Shown piece after piece: positions 16,547 through 26,406 of a DNA stretch of 64,000 nt. Location: NCBI GenBank assembly GCA_052116865.1, contig JBQKKG010000001.1, positions 1 to 64,000 of the forward strand, written 5' to 3'. The translations under genes were made by a program, and so were the position numbers. The number at the start of each line of letters is the position of its first letter. The stretch's first letter is position 1. Source of the DNA: CAUPWF01 sp963515125. Its GTDB lineage: Bacteria; Bacillota; Clostridia; Lachnospirales; Lachnospiraceae. The notes beneath the pieces were generated by a model. That model had not been told where the DNA came from and made no database searches. It worked only from the letters and a program-made list of their open reading frames with translations.

Positions 16547-19045
16547 GTGAAGGTAGTGGATTCTAAAATTGAAAGCAGTATCAATAATTTATTAAAAGGT
16601 ACATCAAGAAAAATAGTTTTCTGGTATGACGATGAAGGTCAGTATAAGGACGAAGTCGAAAGTATTCAGTTACAGAATGCAACATTACATATTTTGACTG
16701 ATTCTAATTGGTTTGCAACAAAGATGTTGTTGGAAGAGCAGGACCCAGATACGAATTTCTTGATTTATGCCCCTTTTTCGAAACCAGAAGATAGAGAAAA
16801 TCATCTGGCTGATACATGGTATTACGCTGAACATTTCTCTTCTAATAGAATGACGCAGCTTACGGAAGAACTTGGAATGGATGCAAAGTATGCAGACGTA
16901 TTAAAGCAGTATTCTTTATTTTTTAATGCAGCTACCAGACGAAATAAATTTATGACTTTGCAGGTTGAACATTATAATAAAGAAAATATTGAATTAGGTA
17001 TCTTATGCGTAATAGCAAATGTAAAGAGACATAACTTTGATGAGCTGTTAAAAGCAGTTATAACAGAATCTTATGATGATAATGCAATCATTAATGAATT
17101 TGAAAAGTTTTCAGCTAAAAAAACGTTCTGGGATTTATGTGAAAAGTATTACGGTTACATGGATGAGGAACCAAGTGTTCAAAGAGTAGTAGCAAAACTC
17201 CTTGTTACATATACTGCAACCGGATTAGGAGAAGGACTTCCAAAGAGTTGGGAATCCTATGTTTCAGGAAGAAAAAATGACTGTCAGATATTCGTGAAGA
17301 ATATTATGGCTTTATGCAGCGAGCAATATGATGTGATTGCAGAAAAGGTTGCTGTTAGACTGAAAGCTTATAAGCTAATGCCAGATTGTAATTTATCAGA
17401 CATAGTAAAGTGTGATACATTCCATTTGTTTGATGATATTTTGATACAATGGCTTGTTGAAAAATTGGAAGATGAAATGATTGATGAAAAAGTTGGCGAT
17501 TTTACTATTCCAGAATTATGTGATGAGAGAATTCATGATAGTTATCATTATGCAGATGTTTATTATAATCAATACAAAATGCTCTTTTATGCATACAAGA
17601 TGTTAAAAGAGATAACTATGTATAGCTTCAAACCATCCGTCAAAGAAGTGGTTGATGATTATGTAGTAGAGACATATCAGATTGATACATATTACCGCAA
17701 ATTCTATTACTATATGGATTTAACTGGACTTCCAGAGAATTTTGAAGAACTTCGTGACTTAATTGAGAATATCTATACAAATAAGTATTTGGCGAATATT
17801 ACTGCTAAATGGAATCAGATACTTACAGATGATGTCTACCAGAATGCAAAATTCAAAAGACAGCAGGATTTTTATAAAGAATTTGTACGTCCATCTATGG
17901 CAGGTGGAAGAACCTTTGTTATCATTTCAGATGGTATGCGTTATGAGTGTGCCAAAGAGCTTATGGAACGATTTGAAATGGATGAGAAATGTGAAGCTAA
18001 GATAGAACCGGTCATTAGTGTACTTCCATCGGAAACAACACTTGGAATGGCATCTACACTGCCGCATGAAGAAATCATTGTAGATGGAGATATGAATATT
18101 ACTGTTGATGATATGCCTTGCAATCATAAGATTGAAGAAAGACAGAGAGTTCTGAATAAGTATGTACCAAATGCAGTCTGTGTTCAGTATAAATCTATCC
18201 AGGATGCCAAGAGAGCAGATATTAAAGAAATGTTCCAAGGAAAAGACTTGATATATATATATCACAACCAGATTGATAACCGTGGGGAACATGCTGAAAA
18301 TGAAATCTTTAATGCATGTGAGGATACTATACGCGAAATCCATAAATTGGTTAGAAAGCTGACTGAAGCAGTAACTGCTACAAGATTTATTATTACTGCA
18401 GATCATGGCTTTATTTATAAGAGAGACAAGCTTGATGAAAGTGATAAAATCTCGATGGATAAGAAGGATATGTTGTTCACAAACAAGCGTTTCCTTATTA
18501 CAGATAAAGCCTACGAATCGGATTCAACAATACGAAGAGCATTGGCATATCTGAGCGTAATGAATAAGTTATATGTGGTGACACCAATTGGAGCAAATAT
18601 TATTAAAGCACCCGGTGGTGGACAGAATTATGTACATGGTGGGTCATCTCTGCAGGAAATGATAGTGCCGGTAATTAGCCTAAAGACAATAAAAGGAAAG
18701 AAATCTACGAATAAAGTTGATGTCATCTTAACTTCAATCACAAGGAAAGTCTCTGACCTGAGTGTAAACTTAGACTTCATTCAGACAGAACCAGTAACTG
18801 ATGTGATGAAAGGGAGAAACGTGATTGCATATTTTATGACGAATGATGAAAAGAAGATTTCCTATGATGTTCCAATTCGTGCAGTAAGTAAGGACAAGGA
18901 TGCATCCAAACGTGTTACAACTGAGAAATTCACTCTAAAATCTGGTTCATATAAACCGCAGGATACATATTATCTGGTAATTGAAGATGAAGATGAAGAC
19001 AGTATGTTGCAGCAATATGAATTTACAATTGATGTTGTAATATAA
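16547..19045 (+). CDS. pglZ: BREX alkaline-phosphatase-fold protein PglZ
   Basis: An 832-residue PglZ-type protein, the hallmark of BREX. The alkaline phosphatase core is visible: FVIISDGMRYECAKELM near residue 458, SVLPSETTLGMASTLPH near 490, YIYHNQIDNRGEHAENE near 570, and ADHGFIYKRDKLDES near 618, then GGGQNYVHGGSSLQEMIVPV near 690. The conserved Asp and His residues are present. PglZ works with PglX in modification. The start is GTG 16547 in a purine-rich context, and GTG 16556 is an alternative. The length is standard. Confidence 0.93.
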   Translation: MKVVDSKIESSINNLLKGTSRKIVFWYDDEGQYKDEVESIQLQNATLHILTDSNWFATKMLLEEQDPDTNFLIYAPFSKPEDRENHLADTWYYAEHFSSNRMTQLTEELGMDAKYADVLKQYSLFFNAATRRNKFMTLQVEHYNKENIELGILCVIANVKRHNFDELLKAVITESYDDNAIINEFEKFSAKKTFWDLCEKYYGYMDEEPSVQRVVAKLLVTYTATGLGEGLPKSWESYVSGRKNDCQIFVKNIMALCSEQYDVIAEKVAVRLKAYKLMPDCNLSDIVKCDTFHLFDDILIQWLVEKLEDEMIDEKVGDFTIPELCDERIHDSYHYADVYYNQYKMLFYAYKMLKEITMYSFKPSVKEVVDDYVVETYQIDTYYRKFYYYMDLTGLPENFEELRDLIENIYTNKYLANITAKWNQILTDDVYQNAKFKRQQDFYKEFVRPSMAGGRTFVIISDGMRYECAKELMERFEMDEKCEAKIEPVISVLPSETTLGMASTLPHEEIIVDGDMNITVDDMPCNHKIEERQRVLNKYVPNAVCVQYKSIQDAKRADIKEMFQGKDLIYIYHNQIDNRGEHAENEIFNACEDTIREIHKLVRKLTEAVTATRFIITADHGFIYKRDKLDESDKISMDKKDMLFTNKRFLITDKAYESDSTIRRALAYLSVMNKLYVVTPIGANIIKAPGGGQNYVHGGSSLQEMIVPVISLKTIKGKKSTNKVDVILTSITRKVSDLSVNLDFIQTEPVTDVMKGRNVIAYFMTNDEKKISYDVPIRAVSKDKDASKRVTTEKFTLKSGSYKPQDTYYLVIEDEDEDSMLQQYEFTIDVVI

Positions 19046-19064
19046 GAAAGTAAGGAGAATGGTA

Positions 19065-19733
19065 ATGAGGATTTTGTTTTGTAACATTGCCTGGATGGAC
19101 TATTATAAAGGAATTACAAAAGATGATATTCCAAAAGGTGGCGGTGAATATGTTTCGGAGAACCAAGATGCACATGAGAAATACAATTTTGCACCTGCGG
19201 GATTGAATTTTGAGGATGAATTCTGGCCGGATGGAGAATATTGTATGGGATTTGTTGAGACGAAAGCAACCAGTAAGGAAAAACGCAATCAGTTACATAT
19301 TGAAAAAATCAGTGGATGCGAACTGTGTACCAAGGATGATTGCGTAGAAGATGTTTTGGTAATTTATTGTGCAACACATCCGAGTCATGGATTTACAACG
19401 GTTGTTGGATGGTATCAACATGCAACGGTGTATCGGAATTATATGACGATTGATTTTGAATCAGAAAATGGAGGAACGTATTGGCAGGAATATAATGCAA
19501 TTGCACTACGGGAAAATTGTGTCTTAATGCCACGTTCTGAACGGTCCCAGATTCTGAAATGGAAGGTACCACGTAAGAATGGTGGTATTTCATATGGATT
19601 TGGTAGAGCAAATATATGGTTTGCTTCAGAAATGGATGAAAACGAGAATTTGAAACAATACCTAATAAAATTAACAAAACAGATTCAAGGGTACAACGGA
19701 GAAAATCTTATTGACCTTTGTCCGAAAGAATAG
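19065..19733 (+). CDS. PUA-like/HNH-associated N-domain protein, possible modified-DNA reader
   Basis: A 222-residue protein beginning RILFCNIAWMDYYKGI. This opening, together with NFAPAG, YCMGFVET, VGWYQHATVYRN and the later Trp/Tyr-rich strands, matches a domain often found in front of HNH nucleases in restriction-like proteins. Here no HNH motif follows, so it is a stand-alone domain. I infer a nucleic-acid-binding role, perhaps sensing modified or unmodified DNA. I prefer ATG 19065 because AAGGAG ends seven bases before it, whereas ATG 19059 would touch that site. It is the first gene after pglZ, with a 19-bp gap. Confidence 0.6.
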   Translation: MRILFCNIAWMDYYKGITKDDIPKGGGEYVSENQDAHEKYNFAPAGLNFEDEFWPDGEYCMGFVETKATSKEKRNQLHIEKISGCELCTKDDCVEDVLVIYCATHPSHGFTTVVGWYQHATVYRNYMTIDFESENGGTYWQEYNAIALRENCVLMPRSERSQILKWKVPRKNGGISYGFGRANIWFASEMDENENLKQYLIKLTKQIQGYNGENLIDLCPKE

Positions 19734-19746
19734 GAGGTAACATGGC

Positions 19747-21096
19747 ATGACTGCATCAACTTTAGCTTGGACGTTATATGGACCATTGGAGGATGAAACA
19801 TCTGTACTTGATCCGTTGGGATTTGATTACTTTGCACAGTTGTTGGGAAATGTTGTGCTACCTAGCTTTACAAGTCGTACCGGAAGGGCGAGATATTACA
19901 GTATGGTTGCCTATGGAATATATATTTCACATGAGTATCTAAAAAGTTTGGGCTGTATTTATAGAGACCGGGATGTTTTGGATGCTTTTAAACTATATGA
20001 AAGATACTGGGCAAGAGCGATTGTGGAGTTCTATTCCTGTTATGATGAGTTGGCTGAACGAGATGGCAAAGAGCAAGAGCTTCGAGGTAAGCGCGGTGTT
20101 ATAAGGGCATATAATGAAGGTGTTAAAACGCTTGATTTTAAATTCCTTACGCACCAACTGGAATTAGGTGGTTTAGGTGCATACAGAAGCAGTATGGAAT
20201 CTTTAGAACTGTTAAAAAGTAATTTGACCTTAACCCATAAGGGAATGGCTCTGGCTAAAAGTTTTCTTGACACAAAGTTCTATGACAAAATGATTATTCA
20301 TGCAATGCGAGATGAAGACATTGTAATGAAAGAGGGAAATCAAACGCTTCAATCATTAGGCGCTCATACTTGCTTGGATGGTAATAGCTTTGAATATGCC
20401 AAGGACTTATATCAGACAAAACACTTGAATGAAAATAGTTTATTACAGGAATTTATCCTTAACAATGTTAATAATATTATTGCTGTTTCATTAATATATC
20501 AGTACAGAGATATTGAAGTTCCAATAAAGAATCCGATGCATGTTGTTGAAGCAATAGCCAATACAAAGCTGAAAACGAATGATGGAAGAACGGTTGCTAA
20601 TGGATACAAAACAATTTTTGCTTTTGAGAATCTTGCAATTGCAATCAATCGTGTGTGGTGTTCTATTATTAGAAATGCTCAAAACAATATGGGAAGAATA
20701 TCAATAACCGAAACGGTATTACATTCAACTGGCTATTTGGATGTTTTAAGAGAGAATCAGTATATAAAAATTCTCATGGAACAATCAGCATATAGAAATA
20801 TCAAAGAAAGCCTGCATGGAACTTCATTTGCAGTGTTATTGCAGGAATTTGAGGATATGACAGAAACCGATTACCCAGAGTTTATTGTTGCATTAGTTCA
20901 CTATCATATTAGTGTTATGAATAGAAGAAATAGTGGAGCATGGATGCTTTTGGATGGTACAGATATTATTGTGACTTCTGGTTATGATTATCCAAGAAAA
21001 ACCGAAAAAGTAGCTTTTCTTCATGGATACAAAGTTACGAATATTATAAATATTATTGAAGATACGGAGTGGATTCCTAATGGTAAAGTATACTGA
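19747..21096 (+). CDS. Uncharacterised protein (449 aa) of the BREX-linked effector module
   Basis: A soluble, mostly helical protein beginning TASTLAWTLYGPLEDETSVL. It has no nucleotide-binding or nuclease motif that I can see, and I do not recognise the family. It has a strong AGGAGGTAACATGGC ribosome binding site and overlaps the start of the PLD gene by 17 bp, so it is probably made in step with the PLD and SNF2 proteins. It could be a scaffold or DNA-recognition subunit for them. Its presence is characteristic of this operon and useful for searching for homologous loci. Confidence 0.7.
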   Translation: MTASTLAWTLYGPLEDETSVLDPLGFDYFAQLLGNVVLPSFTSRTGRARYYSMVAYGIYISHEYLKSLGCIYRDRDVLDAFKLYERYWARAIVEFYSCYDELAERDGKEQELRGKRGVIRAYNEGVKTLDFKFLTHQLELGGLGAYRSSMESLELLKSNLTLTHKGMALAKSFLDTKFYDKMIIHAMRDEDIVMKEGNQTLQSLGAHTCLDGNSFEYAKDLYQTKHLNENSLLQEFILNNVNNIIAVSLIYQYRDIEVPIKNPMHVVEAIANTKLKTNDGRTVANGYKTIFAFENLAIAINRVWCSIIRNAQNNMGRISITETVLHSTGYLDVLRENQYIKILMEQSAYRNIKESLHGTSFAVLLQEFEDMTETDYPEFIVALVHYHISVMNRRNSGAWMLLDGTDIIVTSGYDYPRKTEKVAFLHGYKVTNIINIIEDTEWIPNGKVY

Positions 21097-22996
21097 TTTC
21101 TTTAGCTTAATAGGTTCAGATAATGTTAACCCGGTTGCGGGGTTGTTTATGACTTACGGTTTTGATGCTGAACTGTTTGAAAAGCATATCCTGCCGAATT
21201 TTCTTGGTGTGCTTGGTAATCCAGAAGATAGTGAGCTTAGATTCCGTAATCAAATTGCTACCAGACTCAAAGAAGTTCCAGTTACTGTAATGTCTGATGC
21301 ACGCCAGTATGGTGGTGGTCAGACATTTTTGTATGAACATACTTCAATTAAAGAACAGATATTTCACCCAAAGTGCTATATATTATTGTATCCAGACTAT
21401 TTAAGAGTAATTATTGGCTCATGTAATATTACAAAGGCTGGATTATGTTACAATGCCGAAACAGTTTGGTATCAGGATATTCATATATTCGAGTCATCCG
21501 GAATGACAAAATCACTAAAGATGATATTGGAATGGATGATTGAAAAGTATGGAATGGCAGGTAATGATTCTATTCATGAGATTACGAAATTTTTGCTTCA
21601 ATGTGGAGATGATGATACATTTCCACAATTAATATCAACCATTAACGACCACAGCGCATTTTATCAGTATTTTTCTAAAATGGCACTTGTAAGAGATAAA
21701 TGCAAACGAATTAATATTATTTCACCATTCTTTGAAAGTGACAGAGAAAGTGCCATGGAGCATACGTTATTGGTGGAATTTGCTGATTCTTTCTTTTTAA
21801 ATAATCCGGATGCAACGATGCGTATATTCTTTCCAGCCATAAAGAAAGAAACTGGTAAAGGTTATAAAGTGACAGCACCAGTTAATATCTTACACGAACT
21901 ATCCAATAAGTATAAGAATGTGGAGTTATTTGTTATTAACAGAGAATGGGAACGAGAAGAAGATGATCCGGTTCTTAGAACATTACATGCAAAGCTAATA
22001 ATTGCAGAATTTTCAGATGGTCAAAAACTAACTATGAGTGGTTCTATTAACTTCACAATAAATGCAATGCGTTCTTATTTTCAAAGCCTACGAAATATTG
22101 AAATCAGTGTAATAGAGCTTGGAAAATCTCGGTTTATGCTACCTAATGCAAGCAGGACATACATTGAACTGCTTGAATATGATGATAAGAAGATAAACAG
22201 TATACCGATTAAAATTTTCATTAAACAGGTTATATATGATTCAGGTAAGTTGATCCTTCGCTTTGACACAGAAAAAGCTAGTATTCCATTCAGAATTGAA
22301 TACCAAGAAGTGGGTATCTATGAAACAGAGAAGTGCCCAGAGGAAACTGTGATTATATCTGATTTCCGTATTAAGCGGTCGTTGGATATCAAAGTAATCT
22401 GTGCAGAATATGAATTCTATTATCCGATTTATGTAGCGAATAAAGAGGTATTTATATCAGATGATCTAAAACTAACATATCAGATTGAAATGGGAGATAT
22501 CATTGATTATCTGGCTGGAAAATATAAAAGCGTATCTGAAATTGAAAGACTAAAACGAATAAAAACGGAAAATGGTGTAGTTGAAGTAAATGGTATCTCG
22601 GTTTATTTCAGACATAATCTTCAACGCTATTATAAAGCACTTGGCGCAATAAAGATGGGCTTAGAAGCCCCATTTTATTCAGAACAGGCATTCCGTTCTT
22701 ATTTATATGGACCGGTTGGATTAAAAGCACTAGTTAAATTTATTGTTGATGACTACCAGAGTGGAATAGCTGCAAATAGTGCGACTTTTGTATTTGTTGT
22801 TGAAATTGAAAATATAATATGCCACCTGCATTTTCAAGAGGATAGATTGGAGCAGGAATATAAAAAGAATATGCTAAAGAATATTCTTTCGGAAGCTGTT
22901 GCTATCCGTAAGATAATATACAGTAATGCAAGTAAAACAATGAAAAATCAATATGACATATTATTGGTTGAATATGGATTGGAGGTGAGAAAGTGA
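21080..22996 (+). CDS. Phospholipase D-like nuclease with two HxK motifs
   Basis: A 638-residue PLD-superfamily protein. The first catalytic motif is FHPKCYIL near residue 95, followed by GSCNIT. The second is LHAKLIIAEFSDG near residue 302, followed by MSGSINFT. Both halves keep His, Lys and the Gly-Ser-x-Asn tail, so one active site could form within a monomer. Bacterial defence PLD proteins of this type, such as DrmC of DISARM, are thought to act on DNA. I chose ATG 21080 after GGAGTGG; TTG 21056 is poorer. Its stop overlaps the helicase start (GTGA), implying translational coupling and probably a physical complex. Confidence 0.85.
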   Translation: MVKYTDFFSLIGSDNVNPVAGLFMTYGFDAELFEKHILPNFLGVLGNPEDSELRFRNQIATRLKEVPVTVMSDARQYGGGQTFLYEHTSIKEQIFHPKCYILLYPDYLRVIIGSCNITKAGLCYNAETVWYQDIHIFESSGMTKSLKMILEWMIEKYGMAGNDSIHEITKFLLQCGDDDTFPQLISTINDHSAFYQYFSKMALVRDKCKRINIISPFFESDRESAMEHTLLVEFADSFFLNNPDATMRIFFPAIKKETGKGYKVTAPVNILHELSNKYKNVELFVINREWEREEDDPVLRTLHAKLIIAEFSDGQKLTMSGSINFTINAMRSYFQSLRNIEISVIELGKSRFMLPNASRTYIELLEYDDKKINSIPIKIFIKQVIYDSGKLILRFDTEKASIPFRIEYQEVGIYETEKCPEETVIISDFRIKRSLDIKVICAEYEFYYPIYVANKEVFISDDLKLTYQIEMGDIIDYLAGKYKSVSEIERLKRIKTENGVVEVNGISVYFRHNLQRYYKALGAIKMGLEAPFYSEQAFRSYLYGPVGLKALVKFIVDDYQSGIAANSATFVFVVEIENIICHLHFQEDRLEQEYKKNMLKNILSEAVAIRKIIYSNASKTMKNQYDILLVEYGLEVRK

Positions 22997-25815
22997 TTCG
23001 AGATGAGCTGGATAATCTGTTTGATTTATCAAAAAGTGTAAATAAAGAAACAGCAGATTTGCAGACTAATACCTGTGCACAGGTTGTAAAAATGCTTAAT
23101 GATGTTCCAGGTATTATTCTGGGTGATGATGTAGGAATGGGGAAAACATATATTGCTTTTAGCACTGCGGTGTACTTTTTGTCCCAATATCCAAGGAAGA
23201 AAATCGTAATTATCACGCCGAATTGGCTTTTAAATGATAAATGGTATAACGACATTAGAAACTTTATAGAACAGAATTTGTTGCCAGACTCAGTTATACT
23301 TAAGAATTCTGATATCAAGCAAATATACCAAAGCGGGTTTGGAACATATGTGGGACAATTGAAAAATGCTTCAAAAAATGGCAAAGTAATATTGATTCCA
23401 ATTAATGTATTTTCATCTATGGGATGGAAGATAGAAAAGAGCTTCTATCTGTCATGTTGGTTTAAGCATAGGAGGTTTTGGGGAAAGACCAGAGAGGAAA
23501 TTCTAGATGCAATGGGTGGAGACACAGAGGTGTATGCACCAGAAGATTTAGGAGACATGGGAATTGGGTTTGATGGGATACCGGATGAGTGGTATGAACC
23601 ATTGGACGATGTGTATGATACGGAAGGGTTATCTGTCAATGGAATCAGTCGTTTAGGGGAAGAAATAAAACAACTTCGTTATCGAATAGTAAATAAGGTT
23701 ATGCCAAAGGCATCATTATTGATTTTGGATGAGGCTCACAAAATGAAAAATGAAGAGACCGTCAAAAGACGTGCTTTAGTTGCAGGAATTGAGAAAAATT
23801 TTGATAAAGGCATATTTCTAACGGCAACTCCATTTCAACTTGGTGAGGGGGAGCTTAGGTCGGTTTTGAATATGTTTAAATGTTCTACAGTAGAGAGGGA
23901 ATGTATTGAGAAGTTTGATGGATTGATTGATAGATTATTTTCGGAAATGACAGTATATGAAGAATATATGACTTTATTTGAGAATTATGTTCATGAGATG
24001 TCACTGGATGAAGAAGAACAGTTGGAAATCGCAATTAAGAATACATCTACAGAGGGACTATTCTTTGATGTTAAAGAAACTTATAATGTATACGTGAAAT
24101 TATTAGAACAGAAAAACGCTTTGGAATCCGCAATGAGAAAGTTGATTATAAGAAATATAAAGGCAAAGGACGCATATCGAAAAGAAATCATAGGATCAAT
24201 GGATGATGACAATAGTCGTGGTTTACCATTGTCTGAGGAGTCTTTCATACCTTATGCATTAATGGAAAAAGCTATCTACCAGATATTAAACAAAGGAGAT
24301 AGAACTTTTATAGCAAATGTAAAGCAGTCTTTTACATCTTCATTTGAAGCGGTTACAAGCTCTAATATTATGACAAAAGATATAAGAGCAATGCAGATGT
24401 TTGCAAAACTAGATTTGAATTTAATTGCTCATCCGAAGGTTTCTAATGTATGCCATAAAGCAGTAGATTTATTGATGAACGGTGACAAAACACTAATCTT
24501 CTGTGACCGGATTGAGACAATGAACACTTTAAAGAACACATTAGGAGTAGAACTGAATAGAAACATTGATAAAAGCATAAAAAAACTTTTCCCAGAGAAT
24601 GGGAGAAAAGGATTTGATAATTATTGCAAAAGATTTTATGCAAAGCAGGATGTTTCATGGTTTTTGCTACAAGAAAGCTATATTCATTCCATTTTAATTC
24701 CGGTCATACGGTTGTGTGGTGCTGATATTTCCCTGATACCAAATGCAATAGAGATAAACGCAGAAGTAAATATGCTTTATCAAAATTTTAATACGACTAA
24801 CAAGACTAATTACATGTATGTGAAGCGTATAGTTGAACAGATTGTATTTAAGAAAGTCCTTTATTCTCTTACTGATTGGAAACATAAGTTAAAGGATGAA
24901 AAAATGTTGTTAACAACAATATTTTCTATCATTGATACAGATTATATTCAACTTGGTTTGAACTTGAAGAGAGATGACGATGAAGAAATTACGGTAGAAG
25001 AATCAGAAAATGACATCAGAAATATTAGTAATGATCTTATCAATACTGTTTTGAATTATAAAGGAATTTGGGTACTCTATTCTGATTATCTGAATAAGCT
25101 GCAACCATCGGAAAGAGATGATATTGTAAATGCGATGATTCAATTCCTTAGAAGGGATAGAAGATTCTTTATTCAACTACGTATTATGCAGGACAAATAC
25201 CAAAATAAGAAAAACGATTATTCATTCCTGATAACAAGAACTTTTGAATCAGGAAGTTTTCTGGATTGGAAGAGTGCATATCAAAGGTTTCTGGAGAGAT
25301 ATACAACAGAGACTGATGCTGACAGAGAAGAAATGTGCTTAGGACTGGATAATAAAGCGGATGTCGTTTCTATTATCAATGCGAGTACAACAAATGATGC
25401 TCGTAAACGTATTAAGGCAGGTTTTAATACACCATTCTATCCACAGATTCTTATTGTTACAAAAACCATGCAAGAAGGTATTGATTTACAGAAAGAATGT
25501 AAAGAAGTTATTCATTATGATATGGAATGGAATCCAGCTTCCATGGAGCAAAGAGTTGGTAGAGTAGATAGAATAGGAAGCTTGATTTCTGCATTAAGAG
25601 AGAATGATGAAGAGAAAACGCTGGATGTGTACTATCCATATATTAAGAACACGATTGACGAAAGTATCTATAATACTGTAAAAGACAGAGAAAAGTGGTT
25701 CAATCTGATCCTTGGTGGAATGCCACAATGGGATACGTTTGAGCTTGATGAAGATGTAACCAGTATTAAACCATGGGTATTTAAAAGCCTGCAGATTGAT
25801 TTAAGTGTGAGATGA
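22993..25815 (+). CDS. SNF2-family helicase/translocase
   Basis: A 940-residue superfamily 2 DNA translocase. Motif I is GDDVGMGKTYIAF near residue 43, motif II LILDEAHKM near 241, motif III LTATPF, and motif VI MEQRVGRVDRIGS near residue 852, with KTMQEGIDLQ just before it. A long insertion separates the two RecA lobes, as in HepA/DrmD/BrxHII-type proteins. The start is GTG 22993 after GGAGGTGAGAAA. It probably moves on DNA and feeds the PLD nuclease. It may correspond to the SNF2-type BrxHII of some BREX types, or to DrmD of DISARM. It is the last gene of the operon. Confidence 0.88.
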   Translation: MIRDELDNLFDLSKSVNKETADLQTNTCAQVVKMLNDVPGIILGDDVGMGKTYIAFSTAVYFLSQYPRKKIVIITPNWLLNDKWYNDIRNFIEQNLLPDSVILKNSDIKQIYQSGFGTYVGQLKNASKNGKVILIPINVFSSMGWKIEKSFYLSCWFKHRRFWGKTREEILDAMGGDTEVYAPEDLGDMGIGFDGIPDEWYEPLDDVYDTEGLSVNGISRLGEEIKQLRYRIVNKVMPKASLLILDEAHKMKNEETVKRRALVAGIEKNFDKGIFLTATPFQLGEGELRSVLNMFKCSTVERECIEKFDGLIDRLFSEMTVYEEYMTLFENYVHEMSLDEEEQLEIAIKNTSTEGLFFDVKETYNVYVKLLEQKNALESAMRKLIIRNIKAKDAYRKEIIGSMDDDNSRGLPLSEESFIPYALMEKAIYQILNKGDRTFIANVKQSFTSSFEAVTSSNIMTKDIRAMQMFAKLDLNLIAHPKVSNVCHKAVDLLMNGDKTLIFCDRIETMNTLKNTLGVELNRNIDKSIKKLFPENGRKGFDNYCKRFYAKQDVSWFLLQESYIHSILIPVIRLCGADISLIPNAIEINAEVNMLYQNFNTTNKTNYMYVKRIVEQIVFKKVLYSLTDWKHKLKDEKMLLTTIFSIIDTDYIQLGLNLKRDDDEEITVEESENDIRNISNDLINTVLNYKGIWVLYSDYLNKLQPSERDDIVNAMIQFLRRDRRFFIQLRIMQDKYQNKKNDYSFLITRTFESGSFLDWKSAYQRFLERYTTETDADREEMCLGLDNKADVVSIINASTTNDARKRIKAGFNTPFYPQILIVTKTMQEGIDLQKECKEVIHYDMEWNPASMEQRVGRVDRIGSLISALRENDEEKTLDVYYPYIKNTIDESIYNTVKDREKWFNLILGGMPQWDTFELDEDVTSIKPWVFKSLQIDLSVR

Positions 25816-26117
25816 GATATGTGTTAAAAAATATTATTTCCATTCTAGTTTATGACATGGGATACATATCGGCATGAGCTTTGATACACATTATCAACGC
25901 AGGTGTATTTGACGAAAGTTTCCTGAATATAGTGTTGTTGTGCATTAATGATAATGAGTATTAAGCATACAAACCTCATATATCAGATTTTGTTAAATTT
26001 ATGAGTTAGGAAATATAACGCAAAAGATGAAAAAGAACATAAGATGAATTACGATTAAAGAATAAAATGAAGGTAAAAAACAGACGTGCAAAGTCCGTAT
26101 TTTGGGACACCTAATAA

Positions 26118-26147
26118 TTTACAATTAGTTATATGATATTCTAGAAT
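26118..26147 (+). promoter_or_regulatory. Predicted promoter of the small XRE gene
   Basis: TTTACA (26118-26123) and TAGAAT (26142-26147) with an 18-bp spacer. A TTCTAGAA palindrome overlaps the -10 box. The preceding 300 bp (25816-26117) are AT-rich and gene-free, with no clear terminator or structured element that I can identify. Confidence 0.4.
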
Positions 26148-26170
26148 ACATAACAGTTGGAGGTGTACCA

Positions 26171-26377
26171 TTGATTGTCATAAACACAAATTTACGTGAA
26201 TTAAGAAAAAATAACAGAATCAATCAAGAGCAGTTAGCTAATGAAATTGGTACTTGTAGAAAAACTATAAGTATGATTGAACGATGTGAATTAAATCCAT
26301 CAATACTACTTGCGCTACAGATAGCTCAGTATTTCAACAAATCAGTAGATGAGATGTTTTGGATTGAAGAAAAATGA
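26171..26377 (+). CDS. Small XRE-family HTH regulator (YgzD/HTH_3 type)
   Basis: A 68-residue single-domain Cro/CI repressor: NLRELRKNNRINQEQLANEI is followed by a helix with TCRKTISMIER and the typical end YFNKSVDEMFWIEE. It starts at TTG 26171, seven bases after GGAGGTG. It faces the LexA-like gene and shares a bidirectional terminator with it. Confidence 0.85.
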   Translation: MIVINTNLRELRKNNRINQEQLANEIGTCRKTISMIERCELNPSILLALQIAQYFNKSVDEMFWIEEK

Positions 26378-26403
26378 AAGCCTGCCGTGTTCTGGCAGGC
26401 TTT
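26377..26403. terminator. Bidirectional terminator between convergent genes
   Basis: AAAGCCTGCC (26377-26386) pairs perfectly with GGCAGGCTTT (26394-26403) around a 7-nt loop. It lies between the convergent XRE and LexA-like genes and has A and T flanks on both sides. Confidence 0.85.
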
Positions 26404-26406
26404 CGT

